Counted from the stretch's first letter, positions 43,263 through 53,416 are shown. The stretch: 64,000 nucleotides of DNA from Halapricum hydrolyticum (GCA_025517565.1 JAOPKD010000004.1:124001-188000), one strand, 5' to 3'. Numbers and translations: made by a program. The notes: a model not told the origin generated them from the sequence alone.

Positions 43263-44876
43263 GTGACTGATCGCTCCGACGATGAGGGACGGCCGTCCGA
43301 CGACGAAGACGCGGAGCGGCGCGACGCGGCGCCGGCCGATGACTCATCGAAGCCGGCCGATGACTCATCGAAGCCGGCCGACGACTCATCGAAGCCGGCC
43401 GACGAGCCGTCGGAGTCGATCACCGAGGGCGGGCTGATCCGACCGCTGATCCGTCTCGCCTGGCCCATCATCGTCATCCAGCTGTTGCAGGTCACCTACA
43501 ACATCGCCGACACGCTCTGGTTGGGGCGGCTCTCGACGGACGCCGTCGGCGCGATCAGCCTCGCTTTTCCGCTGATCTTTCTGCTCATCGCGATCGCAGG
43601 CGGGTTCACGACCGCCGGCGCGATCCTGGTCGCTCAGTACACCGGCGCGAAGGGGAAGCGCTCCGCCGGACTGGTCACCGGCCAGACCGTGATGTTCGTC
43701 TCGCTTCTGTCGGTCGTGATCGGGATCGTCGGGTACTTTTACACGCGTCCGGCCCTGGAGTTGCTCCCCAGCGATCCCGAGACCTCCGCGGCAGTCATTC
43801 CGCTGGCCGCCGACTACATGGAGGTCATCTTCCTGGGGATTCCGCTGATGTTCGGCTTTTTCGTCTTCTCGGCGCTCATGCGCGGGTACGGCGACACGCG
43901 GACGCCGATGTTCGTGATGGCGATCTCCGTCGGCCTGAACGTCGTGGTCGATCCGATCTTCATCTTCGGCTTCCAGTCCAATCCGCTGTTTTCGTGGCTC
44001 GGCGCGGGCGGGCTGGAAGCGTCCCTGTTCGCCGCCACTGGCTTCTCCGGGCTCGGGATAGCCGGGGCCGCGCTCGCGACGATCCTCTCTCGCGGCGTCG
44101 CGACCGCGATCGGGCTGTACCTGCTGTTCGCGACGGGGATCGGCCCTGCTGTGTCGCTATCGCATCTCCGGCCGGATCTCAGCGTCATCGGGGACATCGT
44201 CCGGCTCGGGACGCCGAGCATGATCGAGCAGTCCGCGAGCGCGCTGGCGATGATCACCCTCACTGCGATCGTCGTCACGTTCGCGCCGCCGGTCGTGGCC
44301 GCCTACGGACTCGGCAATCGTCTCATCTCGCTGGTGTTCCTGCCGGCGATGGGGCTCGGGCGGGCGATCGACACCATGGTCGGGCAGAACCTCGGCGCCG
44401 ACCGGGCCGACCGGGCGGCGCGCGCGACGTGGCTGGCTGCCGGGACCGGCGCGGGCGTGATGCTCGTCGTCGCCGTCATCGCGGTCGTGTTCACCGAACC
44501 GATCGTCAGCGTCTTCCTCGGGAGCGGCATCGAGGACGCCGCCGCGACGATCGAACTCGGCGTCGAGTACGTCCGGATCCGGTCGGTCGAGTTCGCCTTC
44601 ATCGGCGTCTCGCAGGTCATCTTCGGCGCGTTCCGCGGGGCCGGCAACACCCGGACGGCGATGGTGCTGTCGATCGTCACGCTGTGGGTCGGCCGCGTCG
44701 CGAGCATCGGGCTGCTCGTGTTCGTGTTCGAGTGGGGTGCGACCGGCATCTGGGTCGGGATGGCCCTGGGCAACATCGTCGGGGCGTCGCTCGCGGTGCC
44801 GTGGTTCCTCCGGGGCACCTGGAAAGAGCGCTACATCGACGAACCGGCAGTCGAGGCCGAGGAGACGATCGCCTGA
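43263..44876 (+). CDS. MATE family efflux transporter
   Basis: A 537-residue protein with 12 predicted segments of the MatE type, including LAWPIIVIQLLQVTYNIADT (first helix), the equivalent LGTPSMIEQSASALA in the second half, and MGLGRAIDTMVGQNLGA. It would export cations or drugs against Na+ or H+. The N-terminal 55 residues are acidic and disordered and contain three PADDSSK heptads. GTG at 43263 is the start that includes this tail. Confidence 0.88.
   Translation: MTDRSDDEGRPSDDEDAERRDAAPADDSSKPADDSSKPADDSSKPADEPSESITEGGLIRPLIRLAWPIIVIQLLQVTYNIADTLWLGRLSTDAVGAISLAFPLIFLLIAIAGGFTTAGAILVAQYTGAKGKRSAGLVTGQTVMFVSLLSVVIGIVGYFYTRPALELLPSDPETSAAVIPLAADYMEVIFLGIPLMFGFFVFSALMRGYGDTRTPMFVMAISVGLNVVVDPIFIFGFQSNPLFSWLGAGGLEASLFAATGFSGLGIAGAALATILSRGVATAIGLYLLFATGIGPAVSLSHLRPDLSVIGDIVRLGTPSMIEQSASALAMITLTAIVVTFAPPVVAAYGLGNRLISLVFLPAMGLGRAIDTMVGQNLGADRADRAARATWLAAGTGAGVMLVVAVIAVVFTEPIVSVFLGSGIEDAAATIELGVEYVRIRSVEFAFIGVSQVIFGAFRGAGNTRTAMVLSIVTLWVGRVASIGLLVFVFEWGATGIWVGMALGNIVGASLAVPWFLRGTWKERYIDEPAVEAEETIA
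43335..43397. repeat. Three 21-bp tandem repeats encoding PADDSSK in the MATE N-terminus
   Basis: GCCGATGACTCATCGAAGCC plus G is repeated three times without gaps, with one silent change (GAT to GAC) in the last copy. The repeat keeps frame and lengthens the disordered acidic tail. Confidence 0.92.
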
Positions 44877-44900
44877 CCGTCGGCGTTACAGCCGGCCGTC

Positions 44901-45920
44901 TCACGTCGGGAGGAGATCGACCGCGACGTCGAGCGCTTCGAGGACGACCCAGACGACGAACAGCGCGTACGCGGCCAGCAGGCCGTACGATTCGATCACC
45001 GAGAGCGCCAGGTCCGTCCGGAGCGCGGTAAACAGCAAGACTGTCGACAGCGTGAGCACGGCGAACATCGGAATCGCCATCGAGAAGTTGATCGGCGTGC
45101 TGCCGACGAGCATCACCCCGATCGGGATCGCGACCAGCAGATCGAACGTGTTCGACCCGAGTACGTTCGCGAGCGACGCGATCCCGCGCTCCTCACTTGC
45201 AGCCCGCACGCTCACCATCGCGTCGGGCAGGCTCGTCGCGGCGGCAGCGATCGTCACGCCCATGATGAAATCGGGGACGCCCAGGGCCGTGCCGATGACG
45301 TCGACGGAGTGAACCAGTCGTTCGACGGCGATCAAAATGGCGACCAGGCCGGCGACGAGCAACCCCCACTGGCGGCCGATCGCGATGTCGCTCCCGTCGT
45401 CGTCGCTCTCGTGATCGGCGGTGTCCTGGTACTGGATGAATACGTACAGCCCGTACATCCCGAGCGGGACAAGCGCCAGCGGCCGGGTGATGTTCCCTGC
45501 GAGATACTCGACGCCGCCGACGGGATAGTAGATCACCGCCAGCGCGAACGTGATGACGAGCACGGATACGGCGAGCATGTAGAACAGCGCTTCCTTGTAC
45601 ACCAGCGCCCGGTTGGCCTCGATCTTCTCCGCGGTGGTGATCCCGGCGAGTGCGGGGATCACGAGGATGTTGAACACTGCGGACCCGACGATCGTGCCGA
45701 CACCCAGCTCCAGTGAGTTGACAGTGATCGCTGCGACGACGACCGTCGCCAACTCGGGGAAACTCGAACCGATCGCGGTGACGATCGATCCCTGGACGAC
45801 TTCGGGCAGTCCGTAGTACGTCGCGAGCCGTTCGCTGGCGTTTTCCAGCCAGCCGCTACCGATCCAGATCACGCCGGTGGTCAGGAGAATGATCACCACG
45901 TCGACTGCGAGTGTCGCCAT
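44901..45920 (-). CDS. CaCA family sodium/calcium antiporter
   Basis: A 339-residue protein with ten to eleven segments and the two inverted alpha repeats: GSSFPELATVVVAA with VGTIVGSAVFNILVIPAL (about 52-90), and AAATSLPDAMVSV with LANVLGSNTFDLLVAIP (about 225-265). The second repeat has Asp where many exchangers have Glu (SLPD). A charged cytosolic loop (about 165-185) joins the halves. It is likely a Ca2+/Na+ or Ca2+/H+ exchanger. Confidence 0.88.
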   Translation of the reverse strand: MATLAVDVVIILLTTGVIWIGSGWLENASERLATYYGLPEVVQGSIVTAIGSSFPELATVVVAAITVNSLELGVGTIVGSAVFNILVIPALAGITTAEKIEANRALVYKEALFYMLAVSVLVITFALAVIYYPVGGVEYLAGNITRPLALVPLGMYGLYVFIQYQDTADHESDDDGSDIAIGRQWGLLVAGLVAILIAVERLVHSVDVIGTALGVPDFIMGVTIAAAATSLPDAMVSVRAASEERGIASLANVLGSNTFDLLVAIPIGVMLVGSTPINFSMAIPMFAVLTLSTVLLFTALRTDLALSVIESYGLLAAYALFVVWVVLEALDVAVDLLPT

Positions 45921-45989
45921 CGGATCAGTGATCGGACGGCGGCTGTAATTATCTGCCGATCAGATCCCCGGCCGAAAGCCCCGGGCGAT

Positions 45990-46871
45990 TTATCGCATCA
46001 CTCGGGGCCCGTTGCGCACCGTGATGACCGGCACGGGGACCGATCGAACGGTCTTCTCGGCGACGCTGCCAAGCAGGATCCGCTCGACGCCCTGGCGGCC
46101 CGTCGTGCCCATCACGACGGCGTCGATCCCCTCCCGATCGACGATTTCGTGGATCTTTTTCGCGGGAGATCCGGACTCGACGTGCGTGGTGACTCCGTCG
46201 ATACCACGTTCCCTCGCGGTGTTTGCGACGGTGTCGACGACCTCGGCGGCGTGCGTTTCACCGGCGTTGGCGAGTCGCTCCGAGCGCACGTCGGGACTGA
46301 ACGCGCCGGTGTCGACGACCGACAGCGCGTGAACGTCCGCGCCCATCGCCGCGGCCACTTCGACGGCGTGTTCGGTCGCGCTCTCGGCCGCCTTGCTCCC
46401 GTCTGTCGGGACGAGAATCTGTTCGAACGGCACGACGAACTTCTCGTCTGCGACCATCCGAGCCGTCAACACGGGCGTCTCTGAGAGCCGGACGACCTTT
46501 TCGGTGACGCTGCCGAGCAAGTACCGCGAGAGTCCCTGCCGCCCCCTGGTCGGCATCACGATCACGTCGAAGTCGTGCTCCTCGCCGTACTCGACGATCG
46601 TCTCCGCTGGCGTCCCCTGTACGACGTCTGCAGTGTATCGAACACCGAGCGTATCGAGGGTCTCGCCTGCTTCCGCGAGGATCTGCTCGCCTTGCTCGAT
46701 GAGCCCGTCGAGTACTCCGCCGTCGGCGCGTGTGACGCTCACTTCGTTCGTGTCGGCGACGTACAACAGCCGGATCGATCCGTCCGTCCACTGGGCGAGC
46801 TCGCCCGCGTGGTGGAGTACTTCGGTCGCCCCGTCACTGCCGTCGAAGGGAAAGAGGATCCTTTCGTACAT
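45990..46871 (-). CDS. Universal stress protein, tandem UspA domains
   Basis: A 293-residue protein made of two UspA domains (about 1-140 and 150-290). Each ends with an ATP-binding type loop: [22 protein letters not shown] and [20 protein letters not shown] (the first shown shortened as [16 protein letters not shown]). Each domain starts with ILFPFDGS or ILVPTDGS. It is likely ATP-binding and stress-related; the target is unknown. ATG at 46871 is used. It is divergent from purC. Confidence 0.9.
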   Translation of the reverse strand: MYERILFPFDGSDGATEVLHHAGELAQWTDGSIRLLYVADTNEVSVTRADGGVLDGLIEQGEQILAEAGETLDTLGVRYTADVVQGTPAETIVEYGEEHDFDVIVMPTRGRQGLSRYLLGSVTEKVVRLSETPVLTARMVADEKFVVPFEQILVPTDGSKAAESATEHAVEVAAAMGADVHALSVVDTGAFSPDVRSERLANAGETHAAEVVDTVANTARERGIDGVTTHVESGSPAKKIHEIVDREGIDAVVMGTTGRQGVERILLGSVAEKTVRSVPVPVITVRNGPRVMR

Positions 46872-46953
46872 GATTGATCGACTGCGTCCCATCTGGGATG
46901 TTTTACCCGAGCCGATGTCAAACCCTATGGTGGTCCGGACGGAAACGCCGTCA

Positions 46954-48009
46954 ATGACCAGCGTCAAAGATTTCCGGATCGATCAGGAGCCGACCGCCGA
47001 GGAGTTCGGCCGGGGCGCGTTCGTGTTCACCGACGATTACTCGGTGTTCGACTGGGGCAAGATGCCCGACGAGATCCCTCAGAAAGGCGCGTCGCTGTGT
47101 ACGATGGGCGCGTACAACTTCGAGGTGCTCGAACAGAACCACATCCCGACACACTACGAGGGCGTCGCCGTCCCGGGAGAGGCGATCGGGGCCGGCAGCG
47201 AGCGAGTCACGGTCGATCTGGCCGACGCGCTTGCCGCCGGGATCGCACCACGCGAGATGGTGATCTCGCTGACGCAAGTGCCGGAGCTTCCCCACGACGG
47301 CACCGACTACGACTACGACGCCTACCACGACGCCGCGGGCGAGAACTACCTGATTCCCCTGGAGATCGTCTTCCGCAACACCGTCCCCGTCGGCTCGTCG
47401 CTACGCAAGCGTTCGGAGCCGGCCGATCACGGACTGGACTACGCGGAGTGGCCCGACGAGCCGGTCGACCTCCCCGAACCGGTCGTCGAGTTCTCCACGA
47501 AATACGAAAAGCAGGACCGCTATCTCGACCGCGAGGAGGCCGACCGGATCGCCGGGACAGCCGCTATCGACCGCCTGGAAGAGCTGGCGCTGTCAGTCAA
47601 TTACATCCTCACCGAGCAGGCCGCGCGGGCCGGGTTCGTCCACGAAGACGGCAAGATCGAGTGTCTCTACTACGGACGCGAGATCCACGTCGCCGACGTC
47701 GTCGGCACCTTCGACGAGAACCGCTTTTCTTACGACGGCCAGGAGGTCAGCAAGGAGGTGCTCCGCCAGTATCACAAGCGCACCCAGTCCGAGTGGGTCG
47801 AGGCCGTCAGCGAGGCGAAAGCCGAGGCCGACGCGCGCGGGGTTGCCGACTGGAAATCCCTGTGTGACCGCGGGCCCGAGCCACTCGATCCGGCCGTGAT
47901 CGAGACCGCGCGGGACCTCTACTGTGCCGGCACGAACGCCTACGTCGGCAGCGACATCTTCGACGCCCCCGAGATCGAGGCGGCGGTCGACGCCGCACGA
48001 GAACTGTAA
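46954..48009 (+). CDS. purC: Phosphoribosylaminoimidazole-succinocarboxamide synthase
   Basis: A 351-residue SAICAR synthetase of de novo purine synthesis, ATP-dependent addition of aspartate to CAIR. Family stretches: [20 protein letters not shown] (about 25-45), [21 protein letters not shown], and the catalytic [16 protein letters not shown]. The length is typical for the archaeal type. ATG at 46954 gives [19 protein letters not shown]. Other pur genes are not adjacent, although purB lies 2.3 kb away on the same strand. Confidence 0.92.
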   Translation: MTSVKDFRIDQEPTAEEFGRGAFVFTDDYSVFDWGKMPDEIPQKGASLCTMGAYNFEVLEQNHIPTHYEGVAVPGEAIGAGSERVTVDLADALAAGIAPREMVISLTQVPELPHDGTDYDYDAYHDAAGENYLIPLEIVFRNTVPVGSSLRKRSEPADHGLDYAEWPDEPVDLPEPVVEFSTKYEKQDRYLDREEADRIAGTAAIDRLEELALSVNYILTEQAARAGFVHEDGKIECLYYGREIHVADVVGTFDENRFSYDGQEVSKEVLRQYHKRTQSEWVEAVSEAKAEADARGVADWKSLCDRGPEPLDPAVIETARDLYCAGTNAYVGSDIFDAPEIEAAVDAAREL

Positions 48010-48040
48010 CGGGTCTTCGCTCCGGGCGTTTCCGTCGCCG

Positions 48041-48925
48041 TTACTCTGGCGCGATCGACGAGGCGTCGGCTCCGTCCTCGGGTTCGGCGACGTCCTCGAA
48101 GAGGTGCCACCGCTCGGTGTGGCTCGTGGTTTCACCGGGAGCGAGTTCGACGAGCGGCCCCAGCGTCTCCAGTTCGAGCATGAAATCCAGCATGAATACC
48201 TCGACGGAGGCCCCGCGATCGGGATAGGTCGCCTCGGGGTCGTACTCGAAGGTCTTGACGAACGCCTGACCGTCGTTGACGTACGCGGTCCAGCCGTCGA
48301 GTGCGTTCGCACCGATCTTGAACTCCGGCCCGTCGGCCTGTTCGACGAGCACGTGATCGTCGACGTAGTGGATGCGCTCGTCGCTGACGTCGGTGCGCGG
48401 CCAGAACACCAGCGACCGGTCGGGCAGCAACTCGTCGGGATCGCCGTCCGGGAAGGGGACGACCGCCGTCCCGCCGGGCTTGCAGACCGAGATCGCCCAC
48501 GGCGCGAGTTCGACGCTCCAGACGCCCTCGTTGGTCAGTTCGTGCGTGATCTCGACGGCCGGCCCGTCGTCGGCCATCTCGATTTCGATCGTCTTCTGAA
48601 CCCCGGTCTCGTCTTCGACCGGCTGGACGAGCCGACACCCCTGGTCTGTCAGGTCGGCTTCGACCGGTTCGTTGTCCGGCTGGTATGTCCGGGAGTCGGA
48701 TTCCGGCCCGTGCCACAGGCGGTGGCCCCCGTACAGCTCCCACTCATCGCCACCGGTCGTCCCGGTCGCGGTCTCATCGAGGAAGAACACGTTCTCCCCG
48801 TCAGTACGGCGGAAATCGACGATTCGGGGGCCGACGTCGGTCGTGACGACGAGCGCGACCTGGCCGTTTTCGATTCGAATACAGTGCTCCCAGCCTTCGT
48901 AGGCGACGCGTTCGACCTGTGTCAT
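48041..48925 (-). CDS. Galactose mutarotase-like superfamily protein (DUF4380-like)
   Basis: A 294-residue, mostly beta protein. GPRIVDFRRTDGENVFFLDE near the N-terminus (about 31-50), LYGGHRLWHGPESD (about 65-78) and KIGANALDGWTAYV late in the chain fit aldose-epimerase-like proteins that sense or epimerise sugars. The catalytic His/Glu pair of true mutarotases could not be placed with certainty. ATG at 48925 is used; the longer frame upstream lies antisense to nothing conserved and is rejected. Confidence 0.65.
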   Translation of the reverse strand: MTQVERVAYEGWEHCIRIENGQVALVVTTDVGPRIVDFRRTDGENVFFLDETATGTTGGDEWELYGGHRLWHGPESDSRTYQPDNEPVEADLTDQGCRLVQPVEDETGVQKTIEIEMADDGPAVEITHELTNEGVWSVELAPWAISVCKPGGTAVVPFPDGDPDELLPDRSLVFWPRTDVSDERIHYVDDHVLVEQADGPEFKIGANALDGWTAYVNDGQAFVKTFEYDPEATYPDRGASVEVFMLDFMLELETLGPLVELAPGETTSHTERWHLFEDVAEPEDGADASSIAPE

Positions 48926-49034
48926 GGTTACTCCGGGCCACCGGCCGCCGTCTGCGGCCGTGCGCGGCCTGCTGTCGTTCGGGGTTCGATCGGATCCGGC
49001 AAAAGCGTAGCGTCGATCACTTCGACCGGCCCGA

Positions 49035-50033
49035 TCAGTCGTCACCGGTCGCGTGCCGGCTGCCGTTCCGGCGCGTTCCGGCGCGCGAGGCCGGACGCTC
49101 CATCTCCGTGGACGCGCCCGGAATCGCGTCCGGACAGAGCGACTCGAATTCGGAAAACCGTGCGCGGACGGTTTCCGGGCTGACGTCGGCCGCCGCCGCG
49201 ACCTCGGTCTGCCGGAGGTCGACACGGCACTCCTCCAGCAGCGAGACGGTGTATAACGCGCCGGCAGCGACGCCCTTCGGATCGCGCCCGCTATGGAGGT
49301 TCTCCTCGATCGCGGCCTCGAGGAGCTGTCGCGCCCGCCTGACGATCCGTTCGTCCAGCCCGAGCGTCGATCCCAGCCGCGGGAGGTACGCGGTCGCCGA
49401 CAGCGAATCGACGGCGATCTCCAGTTCGCGCTGGAGGAACCGAACGTCGCGCACGACGCTGTTGTTCGGACACCGGCTCGCGTTCGTGACCTCGGTGAGC
49501 GTTCGCACGACCTGGGCCTGTCGGGATCCGAGGTAGACTGTCGCTCCGGCGATCGATTCGTAGGCACGTCCATACAGGAGATGCTCCGCGAGCGCGCGCC
49601 GGAACAGCACGCTCGCGTTCGCACGGACACTGTCAGAGACCTCGAGCACGGCACACACGCGAGCGATCTCTGAAAGTCCCGGCTGCAGGGTCTGCTTGTT
49701 CGCCGCCCGTGCGGCCCGTCGCTGCTGTGTTCGCTGTCTGTGCAGACGCCGCTGTGTCCGACTCGAGACGCGATTCCCGCGTGCGTCCCGTCGCCGTCCC
49801 ACGTACGAGGAGAGGCAACGGTTCGGACGTGTCGGACTCAGCGGCGCACCCGTGGCACGGCCGCCGTCGCGCGCTCGCGACCGCCGCCGTCGTGGACGGA
49901 AATCCGGCGGCAAGGACCCGAGCACGAGCCCACAATCGCGACACACGAGTTCGGACCGGGCAACGATTCGACCACCACACTCGGGGCAGGTGTCGATACG
50001 ACCGTCCGCTGTCGAGAGAGATCCTCGATACAT
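49035..50033 (-). CDS. Divergent transcription initiation factor TFB paralog
   Basis: A 332-residue TFIIB-like protein. N-terminal zinc ribbon CPECGGRIVARSELVCRDCG (about 16-35), a basic B-finger/linker region (GAPLSP...LSSYVG...GNRVSSRTQ), then two cyclin folds (about 130-225 and 230-315) with GRAYESIAGATVYLGSRQ and GRDPKGVAAGALYTVSLL. Linker and tail are unusually Arg-rich for a haloarchaeon, and several usual TFB residues are changed. Haloarchaea carry many TFB paralogs that select promoters. The frame is open far upstream, antisense to purB; ATG at 50033 fits the zinc-ribbon start. Confidence 0.85.
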   Translation of the reverse strand: MYRGSLSTADGRIDTCPECGGRIVARSELVCRDCGLVLGSLPPDFRPRRRRSRARDGGRATGAPLSPTRPNRCLSSYVGRRRDARGNRVSSRTQRRLHRQRTQQRRAARAANKQTLQPGLSEIARVCAVLEVSDSVRANASVLFRRALAEHLLYGRAYESIAGATVYLGSRQAQVVRTLTEVTNASRCPNNSVVRDVRFLQRELEIAVDSLSATAYLPRLGSTLGLDERIVRRARQLLEAAIEENLHSGRDPKGVAAGALYTVSLLEECRVDLRQTEVAAAADVSPETVRARFSEFESLCPDAIPGASTEMERPASRAGTRRNGSRHATGDD

Positions 50034-50300
50034 GTGTCTCCGACCATCACGACCGGCCACGACACAGGTCGTACCTCGGTACCCCATCCGGAACGATCCC
50101 CCGTGGCCACACCCATGATGGAATCCGTTCGCTGATAGCACCAAGATAGTGGTTAAAATTTCCGGTTTTATCCGGGTTTTGAAGGGGCGGTACAGTATCG
50201 TGATACGTCCCGGAGCCGCGATCGACGCGAGGTATATCGTGCGGGTCGGATGCGACACGTCTTCGGCACTCTTTTGCGGACTTGCCGCGGATCCACAGCC

Positions 50301-51686
50301 ATGACAGATCGGTCCACACTCCAGGCCGTGTCGCCGCTCGACGGCCGTTATGCCAGGTATACCGAGCCGCTGGTGCCGTACGCCAGCGAGCAGGCGCTCA
50401 TCCGCGCTCGCGTCGAGGTCGAGGTCGAATACCTCATCGCGCTCGCCGATCTCGATGCCACGCCGCTCGTCATCGACGACGGGCAACGCGCACAGTTGCG
50501 AGCGCTCTACGAGGAGTTCGAGGAGCGCGACGCGGAGATCGTCAAGCAACTGGAGACGACGGGATACAAAGAGTACCCAGCGACCAACCACGACGTCAAG
50601 GCCGTCGAGTACTTCATTCGCGAGGGGCTGCCCGAGGGTCTGGCGGTGGAAAACTGGATCCACTTCGGACTGACGAGCGAGGACGTCAACAACCTCGCGT
50701 ATCGGCTCCTGCTCAAACCCGCTGTCGAAGACGTCCTGCTCTCGGAACTGCGGGCTGTCAGCGACGCGCTGGTCGAACTCGCACAGGAACACCGGTCGGT
50801 CCCGATGCTCGCCCGCACCCACGGCCAGCCGGCGACGCCGACGACCTTCGGGAAAGAGATGGCCGTCTACGCCTCTCGCCTGGGGCGAGCGATCGGCCGC
50901 ATCGAGCGTGCGACCGACGAACTCTCGGGCAAACTCGCGGGGGCCTCCGGGACCTACGCCGCCCATCACGCTGCCTATCCCGAGGTCGACTGGCCCGCGT
51001 TCGCCGAGTCGTTCGTGGCCTCGCTGGGACTGGCACACGAACCGCTCACGACGCAGGTCAACCCCGGCGACGACCTCCAGTCGCTGTTCGACGCGTTGCG
51101 AGGCGCGAACAACGTCCTGCTGGATCTCGATCGGGACATGTGGCTGTACGTCTCCGACCGCTATCTCGGCCAGCAGACCCGCGAAGGCGAAACCGGCTCC
51201 TCGACGATGCCCCACAAGGTCAACCCGATCGACTTCGAGAACAGCGAAGGGAACCTCTCGAAGGCCAACTCAGACCTGACGTTCCTGGGTGATTACGTCA
51301 CACACTCACGGCTCCAGCGCGACCTGTCGGACTCGACGGTCAAACGCAACGTCGGCGCGGCTTTCGCGCACTGCCTGATCGGGTACGACAAACTGCAGAC
51401 CGGCCTGGGGAAAGTCACGCCGAACGAGGACGTCATGGCAGAGGACCTGCAGGCTAACCCCGAAGTGATCGGTGAGGCCGTCCAGACGATCCTCCGACGG
51501 GAGGGCTACGACGACGCGTACGAGCGAGTGAAAGAACTCACTCGCGGCCAGCGCGTCTCGCTGGCCGACTTCCGGGACCGATTCGAAGACATGGACGTGT
51601 CGGAAGACGTGCGCGAGGAGTTGAAATCGCTGACACCCGCCGAGTACACGGGAGTCGCGGACGAACTGGCTTCGAGACGGCGCTGA
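50301..51686 (+). CDS. purB: Adenylosuccinate lyase
   Basis: A 461-residue enzyme that acts twice in purine synthesis, splitting fumarate from SAICAR and from adenylosuccinate. The fumarase/aspartase-superfamily signature GSSTMPHKVNPIDFEN (about 305-320) is intact, with the catalytic histidine loop ARTHGQPATPTTFGKE (about 170-185). ATG at 50301 gives MTDRSTLQAVSPLDGRYA. The length is normal. Confidence 0.94.
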   Translation: MTDRSTLQAVSPLDGRYARYTEPLVPYASEQALIRARVEVEVEYLIALADLDATPLVIDDGQRAQLRALYEEFEERDAEIVKQLETTGYKEYPATNHDVKAVEYFIREGLPEGLAVENWIHFGLTSEDVNNLAYRLLLKPAVEDVLLSELRAVSDALVELAQEHRSVPMLARTHGQPATPTTFGKEMAVYASRLGRAIGRIERATDELSGKLAGASGTYAAHHAAYPEVDWPAFAESFVASLGLAHEPLTTQVNPGDDLQSLFDALRGANNVLLDLDRDMWLYVSDRYLGQQTREGETGSSTMPHKVNPIDFENSEGNLSKANSDLTFLGDYVTHSRLQRDLSDSTVKRNVGAAFAHCLIGYDKLQTGLGKVTPNEDVMAEDLQANPEVIGEAVQTILRREGYDDAYERVKELTRGQRVSLADFRDRFEDMDVSEDVREELKSLTPAEYTGVADELASRRR

Positions 51687-51752
51687 TCCCGCCGAGTCCT
51701 GTCGTCCCAGCGAGGACATAACCCCTAAGACGCTACCGCCCCAAGCGGGCGT

Positions 51753-52229
51753 ATGACCTCGCTCCGCGACGTGGGGAAGACGATTAGCAACGCCGTGCTC
51801 GAGAGCGTCGGCCGGGCCATGGGACGGGCGCAGGAACAGACGCCCCTCCCGGTGGATCTGCTGGAGAGCGACGAGGCGTATCTGGCTGTGTTTGACGCGC
51901 CGGGCGCGACTAGCAGCGACATGCAGGTTCGCCTGAGCGGCCGGACAGTCGAGGTTCGAATCGACCGGTTCCGGGACGTCTACGAGGGCTTCGAGATGGT
52001 CCTGCCCGGTCGAGGGCTGTCACTCGACGGCGCCGTGACGCTGCCCGAAGACGCGGCGATTGAACCCGAGGCTGCGACCGCGACGCTGCACGACAACGGG
52101 ACGCTCCGCGTCACGGTCCCGAAAGGTGAGGAAGAACCCGACGTCGAGGCCGACGAAGAAACCGAATCCGAGACTGGAGAGGAAACCGAGGCTGACGAAG
52201 AAACCGAATCCGAAACCGACGAGGAGTAG
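51753..52229 (+). CDS. Hsp20/alpha-crystallin-like small heat shock protein
   Basis: A 158-residue protein. The alpha-crystallin-like core (about 38-125) includes AYLAVFDAPGATSSDMQVRL and LSLDGAVTLPEDAAIEPEAAT, ending GTLRVTVPKG, the usual end of an Hsp20 domain. The last 30 residues are an acidic repeat tail (EETESETGEE / EETESETDEE). It is likely an ATP-independent chaperone. Confidence 0.83.
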   Translation: MTSLRDVGKTISNAVLESVGRAMGRAQEQTPLPVDLLESDEAYLAVFDAPGATSSDMQVRLSGRTVEVRIDRFRDVYEGFEMVLPGRGLSLDGAVTLPEDAAIEPEAATATLHDNGTLRVTVPKGEEEPDVEADEETESETGEETEADEETESETDEE

Positions 52230-52246
52230 CGGTACCGGGCCTGCGG

Positions 52247-52846
52247 TCACGTCGGCAGGTCGGTGCCGTGGCCGGTGGCGCAGTCAGGTTCTGATGGGGG
52301 ACTCCAGTCAGTTGCGAGTTCGAGGAACTGCACGAGTATGTTCGCCGTCGCACCCCAGACAGTATAGCCGTCGACGTCGAAGAAGTGCAGCTGGATCTCG
52401 CCGTATCGTGGGTGGTCGCGACACTCGCTGTCGTAGTTGCTGTGATCGATCAGCTCCGAGAGTGCGAGGACCGTAATCTCGGCCACCTCGCCGTCGTTTG
52501 GCGTGTACGATCGGTCGGGGATCGTCCCGACGAACGGCCGGACGACGTACTCCGAGACCGTCTGGAAGTCGTCCAGTCGCCCGTGGAGCCGGGCCTCCTC
52601 CGGCCGGAGCCCGATTTCCTCGTTGGCCTCCCGCAGGGCTGTCTCGACGCGATCGGCGTCTTCCGGTTCGCGCCCACCGCCGGGAAAACTCATCTGCCCG
52701 GGATGGTCTTCGAGGTGCTCGGCACGTTTGGTGAACAGCAAGTGCGGGCCCGCCGGCCGATCGATTACCGGGAGCAACACCGACGCCTCCTGGACGTCGC
52801 CGCCGATCTCGACGGGTTCGTACTCTCGGATCGGCCCCAGGTCCAT
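52247..52846 (-). CDS. Nudix hydrolase, CoA pyrophosphatase-like
   Basis: About 199 residues. The Nudix box is complete (GGGREPEDADRVETALREANEEIGL at about 57-81; key residues G57, E-x7-REANEEIG). MSFPGG directly before it and the DDFQTVSEYVVRPFVG region after it resemble NudL/PCD1-type CoA diphosphatases. Start is ATG at 52846 or GTG at 52858. It overlaps nothing; the next gene upstream on the same strand is of unknown function. Confidence 0.85.
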   Translation of the reverse strand: MDLGPIREYEPVEIGGDVQEASVLLPVIDRPAGPHLLFTKRAEHLEDHPGQMSFPGGGREPEDADRVETALREANEEIGLRPEEARLHGRLDDFQTVSEYVVRPFVGTIPDRSYTPNDGEVAEITVLALSELIDHSNYDSECRDHPRYGEIQLHFFDVDGYTVWGATANILVQFLELATDWSPPSEPDCATGHGTDLPT

Positions 52847-52903
52847 ACCTGTACTCACACGCGAGCGCTAATAACTCACCCGGCGACCCCCGGAACCGCG
52901 ACG

Positions 52904-53365
52904 TCACCCGTCGAGTGCGTCGTCCAGCCGGCGGCGCGCCTCGTCGAGTTCGACCGGCGCCCAGACCTCCAGTTCGTAGCTGACGTCAAGCAGGCGCTCG
53001 ATCCGCTCGCGATCGCCGGTCTCGACGGCCGCGGCAGCGTCGGCCCGGAACCGTTCCTGTGCCGCCACAGCCAGGCGGTCCCGATCGATCGTCCGCGACT
53101 CGGCGTCGAGGATGTGCGGGAGATCGGTCGCACCCTCTGGCAGTTCTGGAAAGGCGACGGGTCCCGGGACCAGCAGATCGCCGTCGTCCAGTGCCAGCAG
53201 GTGGTACTCGGCGATCGCCGCGTCGATGGCGTCGTCGAAACTCGCGGGCTCGCGGTCCTCGCCATGCTTGTACGCGAGTTCGACACAGGCCTGCCGGAGC
53301 GTCGACCGATCGACCGCGCCGAACAGGTCGACGATCCCGGCGAGTTCGTCCGGCGTGAACTCCAT
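52904..53365 (-). CDS. Conserved haloarchaeal protein of unknown function
   Basis: A 153-residue acidic, helical, soluble protein starting MEFTPDELAGIVDLFGAVDRS. The N-terminal third looks like a small helical bundle (ELAGIVDLFGA, LRQACVELAYKHG); the rest is a predicted helix-rich domain ending LDEARRRLDDALDG. No motif identifies a function. It is divergent from the DUF192 lipoprotein and lies 57 bases from the Nudix gene, possibly in one transcript with it. Confidence 0.65.
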   Translation of the reverse strand: MEFTPDELAGIVDLFGAVDRSTLRQACVELAYKHGEDREPASFDDAIDAAIAEYHLLALDDGDLLVPGPVAFPELPEGATDLPHILDAESRTIDRDRLAVAAQERFRADAAAAVETGDRERIERLLDVSYELEVWAPVELDEARRRLDDALDG

Positions 53366-53416
53366 GCGTCATAGAGTGACCGCCGCTGTCTTGACGATGG
53401 CGGTCGAACGTGGTCT

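Noticed and set aside
50034..51215. N-terminal extension of the TFB gene to 726 residues
   Set aside because: The extension lies antisense to purB, and the TFB zinc ribbon begins right after the ATG at 50033.
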